From NCBI GenBank assembly GCA_030642205.1, contig DAOWOF010000016.1:1-18960 (forward strand): 18,960 bases of DNA, in the 5' to 3' direction. Shown here piece after piece: positions 15,298 through 18,960 of this stretch (the stretch's first letter is position 1; every line of letters begins with the position of its first letter). A program made the position numbers and the translations under genes. The notes below the pieces were generated by a model. It ran no database searches. It was not told the origin of the DNA and saw nothing but the letters and a program-made list of their open reading frames with translations. The DNA comes from Desulfobacteraceae bacterium (GTDB lineage: Bacteria; Desulfobacterota; DSM-4660; Desulfatiglandales; Desulfatiglandaceae).

Positions 15298-15303
15298 ATG
15301 GAA

Positions 15304-17055
15304 ATGAAAAGATGTATGTTCCTGTTTCTTGTTTTAATTCCCCTCTATCAGATAATACAATCTGAAAAATGTTATGCTATAACTCCCATTTATGCTTATG
15401 TAGCAACCGATAACGGGGATGCGGAAGTTGGGAATATTATTGTTCTTGAAATCAGTGATAATATTGATTTGTTTGATCCCAACCCTTTTGCCAATATTGT
15501 AGCCAGAGTGCCTGTCGGTCATAATCCTCGTGGCATTGCAGTCAGTCCCGATGGAAAATACGTTTATGTGGCAAATTATGGCGATGATACCATATCAGTA
15601 ATTAATACCGTTTTAAATACTGTTATAAGCAATATCCCTGTAGGCGATGGCCCCTTTGGGGTTGCAATAAACTCAACAGGCACCTTTGTCTATGTAACAA
15701 ATAGCAATGATGATTCCCTTTCCATTATTGAGACAGGTTCGGGACTTGAGATCCAAAAGCTTGATCTTGCTTCAGAGTCTCTTGGTTTATCAGAAAGACC
15801 AATTGGAGTAGATATTTCATCAAACGACGTCCTTATCTATGTTGCCAATAATAGAAGCAACAATATTGCAATTATTAGCAAAGAATATGATAGTTCAGGA
15901 GAAATTGAGCATGTTTTCAGAAATATGCTTGAAAACAGCGAGGGTGGGGATCAGGCATATAATTCTCCATGGGGCATTGGCGTTTCCGCTAATGCACAAT
16001 ATGTGTTTGTCTCTAATGCCTCTGGTCACGATATCACAATAATTGGCAGTTCCCTGGAGGAAACAACTGTTTCCGTTGGAAATATTCCAATGGGCATTTC
16101 TGTAAATCCTCAAGGTGGATCAACAATCTATGTTGCCAATTATTTGGATGGCACTGTCTCCATAGTTAATCCAGTAATGAAGGTGGTCAGTGGCCTTGTC
16201 TCTGTTGGAGCAGGTCCTGTAGACTTGTCTTTTACACCAAATGGCCAATACCTCTATGTATTAAATAGCCTTGATCAAACTATTTCCTGCATAGATGCCT
16301 CCGACTCAAGCGTTTTAACTTCAGGTCCTCTGGGAGAAACCTTATCCGGGTTTGGTAAATTTATTGGAGGTCTGACCCCTGAGACCCCGACAGATCTGGT
16401 TGCTACCTCAATCTCTATTCATGAAATTGAGCTTTCCTGGGTTGATGCATCGGATTCTGCGGATGGCTTTGTGATAGAAAGGAAAAAGGGATCTGGAGGT
16501 CAATATAGTATGATTGCGCTTGTAGGCTCTGCTATTACCACTTACCTTGATGAAAATCTTTCTTCTCAAAGGACATATTACTACCGTATTAATTCTATGA
16601 ATAATGCCGGCATGTTTGATGCCGGAATTACTGATTCAGACGGGAATAAATCCAATGAGGCCAATGCGACAACAGAAAGAGATTATGGAAGCTGCTTTAT
16701 AGCAACTGCCGCCTATGGTTCATATGATATGCCCATGGTCAGATTATTGCGTGATTTCCGCGACAGGTTTCTTCTTACTAACTCATTTGGGAAGGCCTTT
16801 GTTGACTTTTATTATAAAACTTCGCCAAAGATAGCCAGTTTTATTGCACAATATGATTTTCTTCGGGGATTGATACGTTACACACTGTTACCATTTGTTG
16901 CATTTAGCTGGGCATCCATCAATTTTGGTTTACTGAACTCATTTGCCTTTTTATTTTTGTCTCTGAGCCTGATTGCCTGGGCTGGTGTGTCTTTTTTTAA
17001 TCGATGCGAACCTGAGCGCTGGATGCTCATCAGAAATTTGAAAACTAAAAAATAA
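15304..17055 (+). CDS. Secreted YVTN beta-propeller protein with FN3 and C-terminal CFI-box
   Basis: About 583 aa from the preferred start at 15304, where GGAG is seven bases away; an ATG two codons earlier (15298) leaves only one base. The signal peptide is MFLFLVLIPLYQII...CYA. Numbered from the upstream ATG, residues about 33-350 contain YVTN-type propeller repeats (SPDGKYVYVANYGDDTISVI; STGTFVYVTNSNDDSLSII; GGSTIYVANYLDGTVSIV; NGQYLYVLNSLDQTISCI). Residues about 362-455 form a fibronectin type III-like domain (PTDLVATSISIHEIELSW...YYYRINSMNNAG). Residues 466-474, CFIATAAYG, start the conserved CFI-box C-terminal region (LRDFRDRFLLTNSFGKAFVDFYYKTSP), ending in a hydrophobic segment (about 542-566) and a basic tail. 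This suggests export and membrane or surface anchoring. Ligand unknown. Confidence 0.88.
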   Translation: MKRCMFLFLVLIPLYQIIQSEKCYAITPIYAYVATDNGDAEVGNIIVLEISDNIDLFDPNPFANIVARVPVGHNPRGIAVSPDGKYVYVANYGDDTISVINTVLNTVISNIPVGDGPFGVAINSTGTFVYVTNSNDDSLSIIETGSGLEIQKLDLASESLGLSERPIGVDISSNDVLIYVANNRSNNIAIISKEYDSSGEIEHVFRNMLENSEGGDQAYNSPWGIGVSANAQYVFVSNASGHDITIIGSSLEETTVSVGNIPMGISVNPQGGSTIYVANYLDGTVSIVNPVMKVVSGLVSVGAGPVDLSFTPNGQYLYVLNSLDQTISCIDASDSSVLTSGPLGETLSGFGKFIGGLTPETPTDLVATSISIHEIELSWVDASDSADGFVIERKKGSGGQYSMIALVGSAITTYLDENLSSQRTYYYRINSMNNAGMFDAGITDSDGNKSNEANATTERDYGSCFIATAAYGSYDMPMVRLLRDFRDRFLLTNSFGKAFVDFYYKTSPKIASFIAQYDFLRGLIRYTLLPFVAFSWASINFGLLNSFAFLFLSLSLIAWAGVSFFNRCEPERWMLIRNLKTKK

Positions 17056-17370
17056 CTCAAGAATATGAAGGTGGAGCAGCTCCTTAACTTTAATGCCAGA
17101 ATGAGTCCTCAAATTTCTGTTCATCTGTTTTGCCTTGACTATGGAAGGTATTTAGAATAATAAAAATGCTTCAAATCAATAAACTTTTACTGAAAAATCT
17201 TGACTGACTTATCAGGCGTCAGAGGACTAAAGTAATCGGAACATCGTGCTTATATGAAAGAGGTTTGCCATCGTTCATTATACCTGAAGTCAATATTTTT
17301 TAAAAAGCGAGAGTAGTTCAACAAACTTACCTTCAAGGTTTATAGAAAAACATATCAGAAAAAGGGCATA
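17056..17370. other. Intergenic region upstream of lysS
   Basis: About 315 bases without a gene. A small palindrome GGAGCAGCTCC (17073-17083) just after the propeller gene could be a weak terminator but lacks a T-run. TTGACT occurs near 17203 without a well-placed -10 box. I found no tRNA or riboswitch. Confidence 0.5.
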
Positions 17371-18849
17371 TTGGAAAATATCAATTCAATTATTGAAGAG
17401 CGACTGAACAAGGGCGTCAAGCTCAAAGAAAAGGGTGTAAATCTATATCCAGCCGGTTATCATATAGATTTAACCGTTGATAAAATTATCCAGCGTTTTG
17501 AAAAGCTAGATAAAGAATCCCTGGAAAAGGAAACCGCTTCCTTTCAAATTGCGGGCAGAGTAATGGCCAGGAGAGATTTTGGAAAGGCATCTTTTATAAA
17601 TATTAAAGATAATAAGGCACAAATACAAGTTTATCTTAGAAAAGATAAGGTTGGAGAAGAAAATTTCCAGACCTTTAAATTAATGGATATAGGTGATTTT
17701 ATAGGCATTAAAGGCAGCCTGTTTCGGACCAGAACAGATGAATTGACTATCCTGGCGGAAGACCTAACCCTTCTTTCCAAATCATTAAGACCATTGCCTG
17801 AAAAATGGCATGGATTGACCGATGTAGAGACGAGATACCGTCAACGATATGTTGATTTAATCGTCAATGATGATGTCAAAGATCTTTTTATTATAAGGAG
17901 CAAGATTATTCAGGCACTAAGGACATTCTTTATTGAAAAGGATTTCCTGGAGGTGGAAACTCCTATGATGCACGCCATACCGGGAGGCGCCACGGCAAGA
18001 CCCTTTAAGACCTATCACAACGCATTAAGCATGGACCTTTACTTAAGGGTCGCACCTGAACTTTACCTTAAGCGTTTGGTAGTTGGCGGTCTGGAAAAGG
18101 TTTTTGAAATAAATCGTAATTTCAGGAATGAGGGCATTTCCATAAAACATAACCCTGAATTTACAATGCTGGAATTCTATATGGCCTATGCCACTTATGA
18201 AGACTTGATGAAACTCACAGAAGAATTATTCAGCTATATCCTGAAACATACGGTTAATACCTCAACTATAACCTATCAGGGAACCCAAATCGATTTTTCA
18301 ACTCCCTGGGACAGACAGACCCTTTTTGATTCCATAAGAAAAATGGCGAATCCTCCAGAAGAAATCTTCCTTGACAGGGACGCTGCCTATGCCTTTGCAA
18401 AAAAAAAGGACATTAATGTAAATGAAAATGAAATTCATGGAAAAATATTGACGAATCTATTTGACCATTTGGTTGAACCCCATTTAACCAACCCCACTTT
18501 TATTACAGGGTATCCAACCGAAGTCTCGCCTCTTTCAAGGAGTAATGACCAGGACCCTGCAATCACGGATCGTTTTGAACTCTTTATCGGTGGCAGGGAA
18601 ATTGCTAATGCATTTACAGAATTGAATGATCCTGTTGATCAAAGGCAGAGATTTGAATCTCAGGTAGCCCTTCGTGAAGCAGGAGATAAGGAAGCACAGT
18701 TTATGGATACTGATTATCTAAGAGCCCTTGAGTATGGTATGCCGCCTACCGCAGGGGAAGGTATTGGAATTGACAGGCTGGTCATGCTTTTAACCAATGC
18801 GCCATCAATACGAGACGTAATCCTGTTTCCCCATATGAGGCCGCAATAG
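17371..18849 (+). CDS. lysS: Lysyl-tRNA synthetase, class II
   Basis: 492 aa, normal length for bacterial LysS. The start is TTG, preceded by AAAGGG at a suitable distance. The N-terminal OB-fold tRNA-anticodon domain spans residues about 52-140 (FQIAGRVMARRDFGKASFINI). The class II catalytic core contains motif 1 (residues about 170-205, ending FLEVETPMM), motif 2 (FEINRNFRNEGISIKHNPEF near 248-268) and motif 3 (GEGIGIDRLVMLLT near 465-480). It charges tRNA-Lys in the cytoplasm and looks intact. The next gene (LolC/LolE type) begins 13 bases later, so the two are probably co-transcribed, an order common in Desulfobacterota. Confidence 0.98.
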   Translation: MENINSIIEERLNKGVKLKEKGVNLYPAGYHIDLTVDKIIQRFEKLDKESLEKETASFQIAGRVMARRDFGKASFINIKDNKAQIQVYLRKDKVGEENFQTFKLMDIGDFIGIKGSLFRTRTDELTILAEDLTLLSKSLRPLPEKWHGLTDVETRYRQRYVDLIVNDDVKDLFIIRSKIIQALRTFFIEKDFLEVETPMMHAIPGGATARPFKTYHNALSMDLYLRVAPELYLKRLVVGGLEKVFEINRNFRNEGISIKHNPEFTMLEFYMAYATYEDLMKLTEELFSYILKHTVNTSTITYQGTQIDFSTPWDRQTLFDSIRKMANPPEEIFLDRDAAYAFAKKKDINVNENEIHGKILTNLFDHLVEPHLTNPTFITGYPTEVSPLSRSNDQDPAITDRFELFIGGREIANAFTELNDPVDQRQRFESQVALREAGDKEAQFMDTDYLRALEYGMPPTAGEGIGIDRLVMLLTNAPSIRDVILFPHMRPQ

Positions 18850-18862
18850 GGCCGGAGTTTCT

Positions 18863-18960
18863 ATGTTTGAGCTATTTATGGGCATGAGATATCTCATGGC
18901 TAAACGTCAACAAACATTTATATCCATAATTTCGGTAATTTCAGTTTTGGGTGTGATGAC
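18863..18960 (+). CDS. LolC/LolE-type lipoprotein-releasing permease, 5' end only
   Basis: The visible residues begin FELFMGMRYLMAKRQQTFIS and continue IISVISVLGVM, which matches the N-terminus of LolC/LolE permeases of the Lol ABC transporter that moves lipoproteins off the inner membrane. GGAG six bases before the ATG supports the start. The gene runs off the window. LolC versus LolE cannot be told from this part. Confidence 0.88.
   Translation, partial: MFELFMGMRYLMAKRQQTFISIISVISVLGVM

Noticed and set aside
17056..17370. A search for a tRNA or riboswitch before lysS
   Set aside because: No cloverleaf, T-box or other conserved leader pattern could be recognised.

Overview
The window looks like a chromosomal piece of an anaerobic, Gram-negative, moderately low-GC bacterium, most probably a Desulfobacterota (deltaproteobacterial) lineage. 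The clues are lysS directly followed by a lolC/lolE-type permease, a CaiB-type CoA-transferase beside an ADP-forming acyl-CoA synthetase subunit, a CFI-box C-terminal motif, and a Tad locus typical of that group. The taxonomic call is inference from gene families, not from a marker phylogeny.

Layout. Bases 1-90 hold the end of an off-window + strand gene and its strong terminator. A short + strand gene (135-731) encodes an unrecognised membrane-anchored protein. A long minus-strand tad (tight adherence, Flp pilus) operon follows, running from 11240 down to 747: flp pilin, tadE, cpaB/rcpC, cpaC/rcpA secretin, cpaE/tadZ, cpaF/tadA ATPase, tadB, tadC, tadD (TPR lipoprotein), a small lipoprotein and a TadG-like protein. 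No prepilin peptidase gene (tadV/cpaA) is present here. Upstream of flp on the same strand lies a complete cobalamin riboswitch (about 11471-11626). It has its own consensus sigma70 promoter (11634-11663), a textbook intrinsic terminator (11361-11400) and a plausible antiterminator, and nothing but flp and the tad operon lies downstream. That arrangement is the most unusual signal in the window.

The right half holds an ADP-forming acyl-CoA synthetase alpha subunit (12136-13560, +), a convergent family III CoA-transferase (13771-15000, -), a secreted YVTN beta-propeller/FN3/CFI-box surface protein (about 15304-17055, +), a class II lysyl-tRNA synthetase lysS (17371-18849, +) and the 5' end of a LolC/LolE permease (18863 onward).

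Two copies of one palindromic, MITE-like element (inverted repeat ends containing CGAACGAAAACTG, each copy flanked by a short direct repeat) sit at 2426-2469 inside the tad operon and at about 13606-13747 in the convergent intergenic region.

How the genes fit together: the tad genes together specify a complete secretion and assembly machine (pilin, pseudopilin-like proteins, secretin, ATPase, two inner-membrane platform proteins, polar localisation factor, pilotin-like lipoprotein). They would depend on a prepilin peptidase encoded elsewhere. The riboswitch predicts that pilus expression could be tied to cobalamin supply. The CoA-ligase and CoA-transferase pair suggests handling of organic-acid CoA esters.
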